A DNA stretch of 64,000 nucleotides from CAVVSD01 sp963757125 (GTDB taxonomy: Bacteria; Actinomycetota; Thermoleophilia; Solirubrobacterales; Solirubrobacteraceae), in assembly GCA_963757125.1 (NCBI GenBank), contig CAVWQP010000009.1, forward strand, positions 1,736,001 through 1,800,000, given 5' to 3'. Below are positions 17,421 through 24,591 of the stretch, piece after piece. The notes under the pieces are model-generated. The model made no database searches, was not told the origin of the DNA, and saw only the letters and a list, made by a program, of their open reading frames with translations. The position numbers were made by a program, and so were the translations under genes. Every line of letters begins with the position of its first letter. The first letter of the stretch is position 1.

Positions 17421-18226
17421 ATGCACGCACCACGACCACGATCGATGCGAACGGCGTCGAGCTCCACGTCGAGCAGGCCGGAACCGGCGACGACGTCATC
17501 TGCATCTCAGGGCTCGCCGACGAGGGCGCGTGCTGGGTGGACCAGGTCGACGGGCTCGGCGACCGCTGGCGCATCACGACGTTCGACAACCGCGGCGTCG
17601 GCCGGTCGGCCGCGCCCGACGGCGAGTACCGGATCGCGGACTTCGCGGCGGACACGGCCGCGCTCATGGACGCCCTGGGCATCGAGCGCGCGCACGTGCT
17701 CGGCTCCTCCATGGGCGGTGCGATCGCCCAGGAGCTCGCGCTCGCGCACCCCGGGCGGGTGCGCAGCCTCGTCCTGAACGGCACCTACTGCCGAGGGGAC
17801 CACTTCTTCCGCGAGGTCATCCGGTCCTGGCAGTGGGCGGCGCGCAAGTCCGACAACCTGCGCGACTTCCTGAACGTCGTGAACCTCTGGTGCTTCTCGC
17901 CGCGGATCTACAACGAGGGGATCATGGAGGAGTGGCTCACGGAGGCCGCGGCGAGCGAGCACGCGCAGAGCGTGGACGCGTTCGTGCGATCGGCGGACGC
18001 CCTCATCGAGCACGACAGCGCGGATCGCGTGGGCGCGATCGGCGTCCCCACGCTCGTCACCGTCGGCGAGCTGGATCTCTGCCTGCCCGAGCGCTTCTCG
18101 CGCGAGCTCGTCGAGCGCATCCCGGGTGCGACGCTGCGGATCATCGAGGCCAACGGCCACCAGCCCTTCCAGGAGAGCCCGGAGGCGTACAACGCGATCC
18201 TCGCGGAGTTCTGGGCGTCTACGTAG
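17417..18226 (+). CDS. Alpha/beta fold hydrolase
   Basis: 269 residues with a full catalytic triad. The oxyanion loop is DDVICISGLADEGACW. The nucleophile elbow HVLGSSMGGAIAQ has Ser at about residue 99. The Asp is expected in VTVGELDLCLPE, and His lies in IIEANGHQPFQE near the C-terminus. The layout matches 3-oxoadipate enol-lactonase/carboxylesterase-like hydrolases, but the cap (LNVVNLWCFSPRIYNEG) is not diagnostic. The ATG at 17417 lies inside a perfect inverted repeat. Eighteen bases separate it from the next secreted protein gene. Confidence 0.87.
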   Translation: MHARTTTTIDANGVELHVEQAGTGDDVICISGLADEGACWVDQVDGLGDRWRITTFDNRGVGRSAAPDGEYRIADFAADTAALMDALGIERAHVLGSSMGGAIAQELALAHPGRVRSLVLNGTYCRGDHFFREVIRSWQWAARKSDNLRDFLNVVNLWCFSPRIYNEGIMEEWLTEAAASEHAQSVDAFVRSADALIEHDSADRVGAIGVPTLVTVGELDLCLPERFSRELVERIPGATLRIIEANGHQPFQESPEAYNAILAEFWAST

Positions 18227-18244
18227 GACCCGCCGGCAGATGGC

Positions 18245-18664
18245 ATGAACCTCAAGCAGATCGCCACCGCGAGCGTCGTCGCCGTCGTCGCCGCCGCCAC
18301 GCTCCCCACCGCCGGACTCGCCGCGGCGAGCCCAACCAAGACCGTGACCTACACCGTGACCGTCAAGAAGGGCGTGCTCGTGGACAACGCCACAAGCGTC
18401 CGCGCGAAGGTCCTCGTGACGAATCCGCAGCGCAACGTCAGCGACTGGTGGAGCCGCTCGACGGTCAACGCCGTCGTGCGCAAGGGCGTCAACAACGGCT
18501 TCGAGGAGCCGTACAACAGCCAGGGCTACCGCTGCGTGCCCATCCTGGACGGCGCCATGAACGTCAGCAACGCCAACTTCACCTGCCGGCTGCGTGGCGC
18601 CGACGTCCCGACGACGGTCCGGCTGACCTTCACGGCCCCCTACAACCCGCCGACCGGTCCGTAG
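18245..18664 (+). CDS. Small secreted protein, unknown function
   Basis: 139 residues with a clear signal peptide (MNLKQIATASVVAVVAAATL, cleavage near GLAAAS). The mature part is predicted beta-rich (VTYTVTVKKGVLVDN, VRAKVLVTNPQRN, VRLTFTAPYN) and has two Cys (YRCVPIL, FTCRLRG), which probably form a disulfide. No known family. Convergent with marR, the two stops being 12 bases apart. Confidence 0.7.
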   Translation: MNLKQIATASVVAVVAAATLPTAGLAAASPTKTVTYTVTVKKGVLVDNATSVRAKVLVTNPQRNVSDWWSRSTVNAVVRKGVNNGFEEPYNSQGYRCVPILDGAMNVSNANFTCRLRGADVPTTVRLTFTAPYNPPTGP

Positions 18665-18676
18665 TCGGCCTGAGCG

Positions 18677-19090
18677 TCAGGCCAGGCGCGGCAGCACAGC
18701 GAGCAGTACCTGACGCTCGTCGGCCGACAGGTCCGAGAGCACGCGGCGCTCCATCCTGCGGATGTCGGCCCGCGCGGCCCGCAGGGTTCGCGTGCCCGCC
18801 GGCGTGAGGCGCACGACGCGAGCCCGGCGATCCTGCGGGTCCGGCTCGCGGCGCACGAGGTCGCGGTCCTCCAGGCCCTCGAGCAGCGCGATGAGCCGGG
18901 TCTTGTCGTAGCCGATCGCCTCGGCCATCGCCAGCTGCGACGCGGCCGCCCCACGCCCCAGGTGCGACAGCGCGATGTACTCCCACATCGTCATGCCGTG
19001 GGCGTCGAGCAGCGGTCGCTCCTCGGCGATCAGCCTTCGCGTCACGCGGGCGAACAGCGCCCCGAGGTCGTCGCGCTCGGCGGCCATCAC
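18677..19090 (-). CDS. MarR family transcriptional regulator
   Basis: 137 residues. MarR core order: MTMWEYIALSHLGRG, helix-turn-helix QLAMAEAIGYDKTRLIALLEGLEDRDLV, wing DPQDRRARVVRLTPAG, then the dimerisation helix. The GTG at 19090 lies exactly six bases after a minus-strand -10 TATGAT, supporting it over the ATG one codon downstream; the transcript would be leaderless. It is divergent from the SRPBCC gene, with 51 bases between starts that include symmetrical sites, so it probably controls itself and that gene. Confidence 0.9.
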   Translation of the reverse strand: MMAAERDDLGALFARVTRRLIAEERPLLDAHGMTMWEYIALSHLGRGAAASQLAMAEAIGYDKTRLIALLEGLEDRDLVRREPDPQDRRARVVRLTPAGTRTLRAARADIRRMERRVLSDLSADERQVLLAVLPRLA

Positions 19091-19096
19091 GTCGCG

Positions 19097-19135
19097 ATCA
19101 TACGCGTTTGCATATCGTCTAACCCTGCGTATGGT
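19097..19135. promoter_or_regulatory. Divergent marR/SRPBCC leaderless promoters with inverted repeat
   Basis: Minus -10 TATGAT (19102-19097) and plus -10 TATGGT (19130-19135), each six bases from its start codon. A plus -35 TTGCAT (19108-19113) has a 16-base spacer. CATACGC (19099-19105) and GCGTATG (19127-19133) form a perfect 7-bp inverted repeat covering both -10 elements, a natural MarR operator position. Confidence 0.6.
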
Positions 19136-19141
19136 CTGTGC

Positions 19142-19525
19142 ATGCGTACCGAATCACGTTCCATCACCATCGCCGCTCCGCCCACGACCGTCTTCCGCTA
19201 CGTCGCGGACGCTCGCAACCTCCCGGCCTGGGCCCCCGTGTTCGCGACCGCCGTGCGCCCCGACGGGGACCGGTGGATCGTCACGAACGACACCGGCGAG
19301 TTCCCGGTCCTCGTGCGCGCCTCGGCCGAGCACGGCACCGTCGACGTCGTCTCGGCGGCCGACCACGCACGGGGCGCGTTCACGCGCGTGCTGCCCAACG
19401 GGGACGGCGCCGAGTACCAGTTCACGCTCTTCTTCCCGGACGGGACCGACGAGGCCGCCGTCGTGGAGCAGATGACGACCGTCGAGCAGGAGCTCGAGGC
19501 GGTGCGCGATCAGGTCAGCGTGTGA
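19142..19525 (+). CDS. SRPBCC family protein (polyketide-cyclase/START-like)
   Basis: 127 residues with the SRPBCC pattern: strand SITIAAPPTTVFRYVADARNLPAW, central strands WIVTNDTGEFPVLVRAS, and the long C-terminal helix VEQMTTVEQELEAVRDQV that lines the hydrophobic cavity. Such proteins bind lipids, polyketides or other hydrophobic ligands; some act as cyclases. ATG at 19142 is six bases after TATGGT. Its last 16 bases overlap the end of the convergent VOC gene. Confidence 0.82.
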   Translation: MRTESRSITIAAPPTTVFRYVADARNLPAWAPVFATAVRPDGDRWIVTNDTGEFPVLVRASAEHGTVDVVSAADHARGAFTRVLPNGDGAEYQFTLFFPDGTDEAAVVEQMTTVEQELEAVRDQVSV

Positions 19526-20067
19526 CCGCCGACCGTCACGGCGAGCACGCCGGGAGCCCCGGCGGCGACGGACACGGGCAATGACGCAGCCCCGAGCCAC
19601 TCGCCCAGGCGCACGGCGTCGCCGCTGACCTCGATCGCGTCGATCCCGGCGCCGCGCGCATCGCCGTGGCGCTCGATGAAGAACGGCAGCGTCGGCTCGG
19701 CCAGCGCCTCCGGCAGCCCGGCGAGCGCGCCCACGGCGCCGCCGCGGCCGACCGCGCTGCGCTGCAGCCCGAGCCGCGCCGCCACGGCCTCGACGTCGTC
19801 GACCGCGACCGCCCATGCCATCGGGCCCTCGCCGACCGCCTCGATGCGAGCGCTGACGAGCCGCCCGAGCTCCGAGCCCGCGGCCTCCTCGGGGTCCGCG
19901 ATCGCGAGGATCTCGATGAACGCGCTCCCGAGCGGGACGATCAGGTTCTCCGTCCCCAGGCCCTCGTGCCGGCCGCCGGCGACGACCTCGCGGTCCAGCG
20001 CCCGCCCGACGGTCTCACCGCTGCGCTGGAGGTCCGAGGTGGCCACGACGACGTGATCGATCCGCAC
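19510..20067 (-). CDS. VOC superfamily protein, glyoxalase-like domain type
   Basis: 185 residues. Begins RIDHVVVATSDLQRSGETVG, the opening strand-helix of the Glyoxalase_3-like (PF13468) subtype. The middle carries LIVPLGSAFIEILAIAD with the Glu that takes the metal-ligand position, then a second half-domain FIERHGDARGAGIDAIEV. Substrate unknown. The GTG at 20067 is six bases after a minus-strand -10 TAGCGT, consistent with leaderless transcription. Convergent overlap with the SRPBCC gene end. Confidence 0.82.
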   Translation of the reverse strand: MRIDHVVVATSDLQRSGETVGRALDREVVAGGRHEGLGTENLIVPLGSAFIEILAIADPEEAAGSELGRLVSARIEAVGEGPMAWAVAVDDVEAVAARLGLQRSAVGRGGAVGALAGLPEALAEPTLPFFIERHGDARGAGIDAIEVSGDAVRLGEWLGAASLPVSVAAGAPGVLAVTVGGHTLT

Positions 20068-20132
20068 GCGACCACGCTACACCTGGGGGAACTGCGAGTT
20101 TGGCGCGCCGACGCGCCGGATACCGCCGTTGG

Positions 20133-21576
20133 ATGGCAACCGCCGCTCCAACGCCGGGTGGCCTGTTCACGCGCAAGCCGACGGGTTCCGCCGGCGACGC
20201 GACGTCCGAACAAGGCCTGAGCCGGTCCGTCGGAACCCTGGACCTGACCGCGCTCGGGCTGGGCGCGATCATCGGCACCGGCATCTTCGTGATCATCGGG
20301 GAGGCGATCGGCGACTCGGGGCCGGCGATCGTCCTGTCGTTCGTCCTCGCGGGCGTGACGTGCGTGTTCTCCGCGCTGTCCTACGCAGAGCTCGCGTCGA
20401 CCATCCCGGTCTCCGGCTCCGCCTACACGTACGCCTACGCGACGATGGGCGAGCTGCTGGCGTGGATCATCGGATGGGACCTCATCCTCGAGTACGGGGT
20501 CTCGGTCGCCGCGGTCGCCGTCGGGTGGGGCGGCTACCTGCAGAACCTGCTCGACTCCGTGTTCGGCATCTCGCTCCCCGACGCGATCGCGCAGCCACCG
20601 GGCGACGGCGGCACGATCAACCTGCCGGCCGTCGTGCTCGTCCTGGCGATCACGGCGCTGCTCGTGGCCGGCGTCCGGGAGAGCGCGCGAGCGAACACCG
20701 TCATGGTGATCCTCAAGCTCGCGATCCTCGCCTTCTTCATCGTCGTGGGCGTCACCGCGTTCAACGGCGACAACTTCACCCCGTTCGCGCCCCACGGGAC
20801 GAGCGGCGTGGTCGATGCCGCCGCGCTGATCTTCTTCGCCTACATCGGGTTCGACGCGGTCTCGACGTCGGGCGAGGAGTCCCGCAGACCCGCCAAGGAC
20901 CTGCCGATCGCCATCGTCGGCTCGCTCGTCATCGCGACGGTGCTCTACATCCTCGTCGCGATCGTCGCCGACCGGCCTCGCGCCGGCGAAGACACTCGCC
21001 GACGCGGAAGCACCGCTGACGGAGGCGATGCAGGCCGGCGGGTTCGGCTGGAGCGCGAACCTCCTGTCGATCGGCGCGCTCATCGCGATCACGTCGGTCG
21101 TGCTGACGATCCTCTACGGACAGACGCGGATCACCTTCGCGATGTGCCGCGACGGGCTGCTTCCGCGGTCGCTGGGGACCCTGAACCGTCGCAAGACGCC
21201 GGCGCGCATCACCCTGCTGTTCGGCCTGCTCGTCGCCGCCCTGTCGGCCGTCGTCCCGCTCAGCGAGATCGCCAAGCTCGTGAACATCGGGACGCTCTTC
21301 GCGTTCCTCATCGTGAACATCGGGATCATCGTCCTGCGCCGCACGCAGCCCGACCTCGAGCGCGGGTTCCGGGTGCCGTTCGTCCCGGTCTTCCCGCTCA
21401 TCGGCGCCGCGCTGTGCATCTACCTCATGACCCGGCTCGAGCTCGTCACCTGGGAGCGGTTCATCGCGTGGCTGCTCGCGGGGCTCGTCATCTACTTCCT
21501 CTACAGCCGGAGGCACTCGCTGCTGCGGCGGGGCGACGAGGCCCAGGACGCGCCGACGACGCAGGGGCTGCTCTAG
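20133..21576 (+). CDS. APC family amino acid permease, frame broken once
   Basis: About 480 residues and 12 helices after removing one extra base near 20970. The first frame ends VLYILVAIVA and continues as TGLAPAKTLADAEAPLTEAMQAGGFGW in the next; deleting one G from the GCCGACC run restores a perfect join. APC signature GLGAIIGTGIFVIIGEAIG lies in helix 1, and DAAALIFFAYIGFDAVST plus EESRRPAKDLPIAI mark helix 6 and the following loop, as in YfnA/cationic amino acid transporters. Start at ATG 20133, preceded at six bases by TACCGC, a near -10. Product probably intact in vivo. Confidence 0.86.
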
Positions 21577-21701
21577 GGGGTCGGAGCCGGCCGGTGCCGC
21601 CGCGGGCGATGTTCGCATCCTTCTGCGGGGCAGTGGTGGCCATCTGGGCTTCCTCTTGATGAGGAGCTTCGCGGCGGGCCGGGCCGGCGGACAGGCACCC
21701 T

Positions 21702-21723
21702 GGGTGTGGTCTGCGCCACACCC
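21702..21723. terminator. Hairpin between convergent genes
   Basis: Perfect 8-bp stem GGGTGTGG (21702-21709) and CCACACCC (21716-21723), 6-base loop, between the permease and SMP-30 gene ends. Short, no T-tract; moderate confidence. Confidence 0.5.
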
Positions 21724-21732
21724 CGTGGCGGC

Positions 21733-22569
21733 TCAGGGCCGCCCGGCGTGCGCGGCCGGTGCCGGCAGCGTGAGCACCTGCCCCGTGCCGGCGGTCGCCG
21801 CGACCTGCGTCGGCCCGCGCCACTCCGACGCGACGACGTACAGCGTCCGGCCGTCGGCGCCGCCGAGCATGCAGGCGAAGCACCCGCGGTCGACGTCGAC
21901 GGTCGCGAGGACCTCGCCGCCCTCCGCCACGCGGACGCAGCGCCGGTTGGGGACGTCGGCGTACCAGACCGCGCCCTCGGCGTCGCAGCAGATCCCATCG
22001 GGCACGCCGTCGCCGAGGTCGGCCCAGACGCGGCGGCCGGAGAGCCCGCCGCCGGGACCGATGTCCCACGCGGTGAGGCACTTGCCGTAGGACTCGGCGA
22101 GCACGAGCGTCGCCCCGTCCGGCGTGATCGCGACGCCGTTGGGGAACGCGACGCCGTCGGCCACCTCCCGCACCGCACCGCCGGGCGTCACGCACGCCAG
22201 CACGCCGGGCGCGAACTCGCCGCCGGGGAAGTCGAAGCCGGTGCAGCCGACGTAGGCGTTGCCGTCCGCGTCCACGACGATGTCGTTCCACGGGGGCGGC
22301 GCGATGCGGGTCAGGTCGGCGTGCGTGACGACCGAGCCATCGGGCTCGTGGCGCAGCAGCAGTCCCTCGCGCCCCGACACGACGAGCAGGCGCCCGTCGG
22401 GGAGGAAGTCGAAGCAGAACGGCAGCGCGGGCAGCCGCGCCATCACCTCGGCGTCACCCGCGTCGTCGAGCGCGAGGACCTCCCCCGTCCCCCAGTCCGA
22501 CAGCCACAGCCGGCCGTCGTGCCATCGCGGCGACTCGCCCATGACGAGCCCGTCCTTCAGCAGGTGCAT
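21733..22569 (-). CDS. SMP-30/gluconolactonase/LRE family protein
   Basis: 278 residues, six-bladed propeller. The four metal-site positions of the family are visible: Glu in MGESPRW (residue 12), Asn in PPPWNDIVVD, Asn in AFPNGVAITPD, and Asp in GVPDGICCDAEG. Members are Ca/Zn-dependent lactonases acting on sugar lactones such as glucono- or galactono-lactone. No signal peptide, so cytoplasmic. No sugar catabolic gene adjoins it; the globin follows on its upstream side in the same orientation (30 bases), so co-transcription is possible. Confidence 0.9.
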   Translation of the reverse strand: MHLLKDGLVMGESPRWHDGRLWLSDWGTGEVLALDDAGDAEVMARLPALPFCFDFLPDGRLLVVSGREGLLLRHEPDGSVVTHADLTRIAPPPWNDIVVDADGNAYVGCTGFDFPGGEFAPGVLACVTPGGAVREVADGVAFPNGVAITPDGATLVLAESYGKCLTAWDIGPGGGLSGRRVWADLGDGVPDGICCDAEGAVWYADVPNRRCVRVAEGGEVLATVDVDRGCFACMLGGADGRTLYVVASEWRGPTQVAATAGTGQVLTLPAPAAHAGRP

Positions 22570-22599
22570 GTGCGGTCAGACGATGTCAGGGGGCCGGAA

Positions 22600-23046
22600 T
22601 CATCGGTCCGGGCCGTGACGGGTGACCGTCAGGCCCGTCGGCGCCGGTCCCAGCTCCTCCGGGACCGGCATCGCCTGCAGCCGCCCGTGGAACGCGCGGG
22701 CGACGCGTAGCGCGTGGGACTTGGCCAGCTCCGCCCGCTCGCCCGCGAACAGCCCGTCCACGGTCTCCCGCCAGAGCGCGAGCCAGCGCTCGAAGTGCCC
22801 CGCGCGCAGCCGCGCCTTCATGTGCAGCGCCGCGTGCGGCCGGAACGCGCCGCCGCTGTAGGTCTGCGCGCCGAGCAGGATCGTCTCCCAGAACGAGGTG
22901 ATCTGCGGCACGTGCGCCTCGAGGTCGAGCTTGGCGATGTCGACGAACAGCCACCCGATGATCGGGTCCTCCAGCGCCTGTCCGTAGAACGCGCGCACGA
23001 GCCGCTCGCAGTCCTCGCGGGTCTCGATGTCGTGCAGCTCGGCCAC
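22600..23046 (-). CDS. Group III truncated hemoglobin
   Basis: 148 residues. The group III pattern is present: FYGQALEDPIIGWLF at helices A-B, HVPQITSFWETILLG in the CD-E region with the conserved Trp, ALHMKARLRAGHFERWLALW, where the proximal His is in GHFERW. These small globins bind heme and oxygen/NO and are linked to respiration under low oxygen or nitrosative stress. GTG start at 23046 lies six bases after minus-strand TAGGGT, implying a leaderless message. It is the leading gene before SMP-30. Confidence 0.9.
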   Translation of the reverse strand: MAELHDIETREDCERLVRAFYGQALEDPIIGWLFVDIAKLDLEAHVPQITSFWETILLGAQTYSGGAFRPHAALHMKARLRAGHFERWLALWRETVDGLFAGERAELAKSHALRVARAFHGRLQAMPVPEELGPAPTGLTVTRHGPDR

Positions 23047-23119
23047 ACGGACACCCTAGGACGCGGGTTCAGGGGGCGTCCCTGATGTACCGGGCGCCCG
23101 TCGGGCGGAGGCTTGCGTC

Positions 23120-24345
23120 ATGTCCACCGCCCGCATCGCCCAGGCCGCGCTCGGCGTCATGGCGCTCCACGTCGCCGACGACTCGTTCCTCCAACCGGCG
23201 TCCGGCACCTCCGCCGCGGACCATGTCGTGTCGGGTCTCGTGCCGATCCTCGTCCTCGCGCTCGCAGCCTGGGCCTGGCCGCGCGTCCGGCCCGGCGTCG
23301 CGGCCGCCGGTGGCGTCGCGCTCGGCCTCTTCGGGGTGGCGCTCGCCGCCGAGGCCGTCTTCTACTGGGGTGCGACCGGGCTGTCCGGCGACGACTTCAG
23401 CGGCCTCGCCGCGGGGCTCGCCGGCCTCGTGCTGATCGGCGTGAGCGCGACCGTCCTCTGGACCTCCCGGCGCCGCACCGGCTCGCCCGCCTGGCGCTGG
23501 TCGCGGCGCGCGCTCGTCGCGACCGCCGGCGCCGTGGGCGTCTTCCTGCTGGTCGGGCCCGTCCTGTTCGCCTACGGCGTGACCCACATCACGCGCGCCG
23601 AGGTCCCGACGGCCCACCTCGGCGTCCCGTACGAGGACGTGACCCTCCACACCGCCGACGGGCTCGACCTCCACGGCTGGTACATCCCCTCGCGCAACGG
23701 CGCCGCGGTCATGGTCTATCCGGGCCGGGCCAAGGCCCAGAAGCACGCGCGGTACCTGTCCCGCGCGGGGTACGGCGTCCTCCTGGTCGACCGTCGCGGC
23801 GAGGGCGCCAGCGACGGCGACCCGCACGGCTTCGGCTGGACGTTCGACGAGGACATCCGGGCCGGCGTCAGGTTCCTCCAGGACCGCGACGACGTGGATC
23901 CCGAGCGGATCGCCGGCCTCGGCCTCTCCGTCGGCGGGGAGATGATGCTGCAGACCGCGGCGGACACCCGGGGCCTGGCCGCCGTGGTGTCCGACGGCGC
24001 GGGCGCGCGGGTCTTCAGCGAGGAGCTCGCCGACGTGTCGGCGGTGAACAAGGTCATCGGCGCGCCGGCGTTCGCGTTGAAGACAGGCTCCCTCGCCGTC
24101 TTCTCCGGTCACGCCCCGCCGTCGGACCTGACGACCTACATCCCGCGCATCGCGCCCCGGCCGATCCTGCTCATCCACGCCGCGCGCGGCGAGGTGGACG
24201 CCAAGACCCCGGAGTACCTCGCCGCCGCCCGCGGACCGGCCGAGGACTGGGAGGTCCCGCACGGCGGCCACACGCCGGGATCGACACCATGCCCCGGGAG
24301 TACTCGCAGCGCGTGCTGGCGTTCCTCGCCGACTCGCTGGGGTGA
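23120..24345 (+). CDS. Membrane-anchored alpha/beta hydrolase, frame broken near the end
   Basis: About 408 residues. The first ~155 hold four or five transmembrane helices (VVSGLVPILVLALAAWAW, AAGGVALGLFGVALAAEAVFYW, LVATAGAVGVFLLVGPVLFAYGV), followed by a BAAT/dienelactone-type hydrolase domain: LHGWYIPSRNGAAVMVYPG, nucleophile elbow GLGLSVGGEMM, acid in ILLIHAARGEVDAKTPE, and His in VPHGGHT. A one-base deletion near 24277-24281 shifts the last 21 codons into the frame GIDTMPREYSQRVLAFLADSLG. A GGAGG ribosome site precedes the ATG. Probably processes lipids or peptides at the membrane; function inferred. Confidence 0.82.
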
Positions 24346-24348
24346 GCG

Positions 24349-24591
24349 GTGCCCTCGTTCCTCCTGCGCAACGAGCACGCGCCGGCCGACTGCGCGGCGA
24401 CGTTCGCGGCCTGGATCGGCTTCGACAGCCCGCTGCGCCACACCCGGGCGCCGTCGTCCTGCCTCGCGGGCGGCCACGAGCTCTGGTGGCGCGTCGACGC
24501 GGAGGACGCGGGCTCGGCGCTGGAGCTGCTGCCGCGGTACCTGCGGTCCCGGACGCAGGTCGCTCGCGTCCGCGACGTCGAGATCCCCTAG
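24349..24591 (+). CDS. Conserved small hypothetical protein
   Basis: 80 residues (MPSFLLRNEHAPADCAATF...). A mixed alpha/beta sequence with two Cys and a GGHELWWRVDAED segment; similar short proteins are, as I recall, found in actinobacteria without known function. GTG start three bases after the hydrolase stop, implying translational coupling. Its stop overlaps by four bases the stop of the convergent LuxR gene. Confidence 0.6.
   Translation: MPSFLLRNEHAPADCAATFAAWIGFDSPLRHTRAPSSCLAGGHELWWRVDAEDAGSALELLPRYLRSRTQVARVRDVEIP

Noticed and set aside
21488..21643. 51-codon minus-strand frame starting MATTAPQKDANIARGG with AGAGGAAG upstream
   Set aside because: Plausible start signals, but most of it is antisense to the permease 3' end and the C-terminal half is low complexity; not enough to call a gene.
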